Of a stretch of DNA of 64,000 nt, positions 63,857-64,000 are shown in pieces. Origin of the DNA: Fimenecus sp964540535 (GTDB taxonomy: Bacteria; Bacillota; Clostridia; Oscillospirales; Acutalibacteraceae); assembly GCA_964540535.1 (NCBI GenBank), contig CAZIMO010000003.1, positions 62,001 through 126,000 on the forward strand, in the 5' to 3' direction. The number at the start of each line of letters is the position of its first letter. The stretch's first letter is position 1. The notes under the pieces are model-generated. The model ran no database searches. It was not told where the DNA came from and saw only the letters and a program-made list of their open reading frames with translations. The position numbers were made by a program, and so were the translations under genes.

Positions 63857-64000
63857 TTATTTCTCCTCAATATATATGTTCATACTGTTTTCTGATGCAA
63901 AACCGTTGTTGAAATCAAGTGTATATTTCATTTTCAACACGCTTTTTGCGCCGTTTCTGAACCAATTTACATTATTTCCGTAAATACCCATTGTGAATTC
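63857..64000 (-). CDS. DUF1934 (YwiB-like) beta-barrel protein, 3' fragment
   Basis: The last 47 codons of a gene that runs off the right edge: EFTMGIYGNNVNWFRNGAKS, then VLKMKYTLDFNNGFASENSM and NIYIEEK. The closing beta-strand pattern (LxxKYTLxFNNxFxSEN) and position just before argS match DUF1934/YwiB proteins, small calycin-like barrels. Confidence 0.72.
   Translation of the reverse strand, partial: EFTMGIYGNNVNWFRNGAKSVLKMKYTLDFNNGFASENSMNIYIEEK

Overview
The window looks like a draft chromosomal scaffold from a low-GC, endospore-lineage Firmicute, most likely an uncultured gut Clostridium relative (Oscillospirales/Ruminococcaceae type). The reasons are the gene content (an S10 ribosomal operon, SpoVAC, the SRP RNA-dnaX-ebfC-recR order, the GGGtGRT/NifU-like pair, a ProS of the short archaeal-like type, a YqeG phosphatase), AGGAGG/GAGGTG ribosome binding sites, and several plant- or glycan-degrading enzymes (GH3, GH28, GH20, galactokinase). 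A run of exactly 100 N at 58139-58238 marks a scaffolding gap. The taxonomic placement is inference.

Layout. 1-970: start of the S10 ribosomal operon (rplC start, rpsJ) behind a leader of about 310 nt. 970-3405: a minus-strand operon PadR regulator - HAAS/DUF1700 - small membrane protein - PspC - membrane protein with an Asp/Gly-repeat tail - coiled-coil protein. 3500-8980: a condensation-like acyltransferase with a membrane partner, and a circularly permuted GH3 glucosidase; two copies of an inverted-repeat element lie here. 8979-11528: patatin - permuted NlpC/P60-like - lipoprotein - CrcB. 11.6-14.1 kb: SpoVAC, MscS, small regulators. 14.1-17.1 kb: a tandem family of secreted proteins, two copies identical, downstream of a membrane protein with a duplicated promoter-like module. 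17.4-20.3 kb: regulator, tRNA-Leu, a 6S-like structured RNA, two SHOCT membrane proteins. 20.4-28.5 kb: GH28, TPR protein, secA, CPA antiporter with a PII-like partner. 28.5-30.8 kb: pseudouridine synthase, PlsC-like acyltransferase. 30.9-33.8 kb: an AT-rich Sau3AI-type restriction-modification island. 33.9-43.4 kb: proS, acpP, and a tightly packed seven-gene operon (TVP38, galK, two M42 peptidases, GNAT, YnbB-like, phosphohexomutase). 43.4-48.3 kb: 2-hydroxyacid dehydrogenase, a divergent XRE/unknown-effector pair, rpsU, YqeG, PepP. 48.7-54.1 kb: ogg, a small RNA candidate, malic enzyme, glpK, GH20. 54.2-58.1 kb: SRP RNA, dnaX, ebfC, recR, smpB, tmRNA. 58.1-64 kb: the gap with a duplicated repeat array, RHH and SLOG genes, a membrane MerR regulator, GGGtGRT/NifU-like pair, argS and the tail of a DUF1934 gene.

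The most unusual signals are non-coding: (i) an inverted-repeat (MITE-like) element in three copies, one of them placed at the predicted transcription start of the SRP RNA; (ii) a modular array of tiny hairpins separated by a fixed 7-nt spacer (GTGAAAT or its complement ATTTCAC) at three places; (iii) a 55-nt leader shared by two unrelated genes, GH28 and MerR; (iv) a 6S-like rod RNA; (v) a triple, helically phased operator between an XRE gene and an uncharacterised protein; (vi) a recent identical tandem duplication of a secreted-protein gene. No CRISPR array, prophage or complete insertion sequence was seen.
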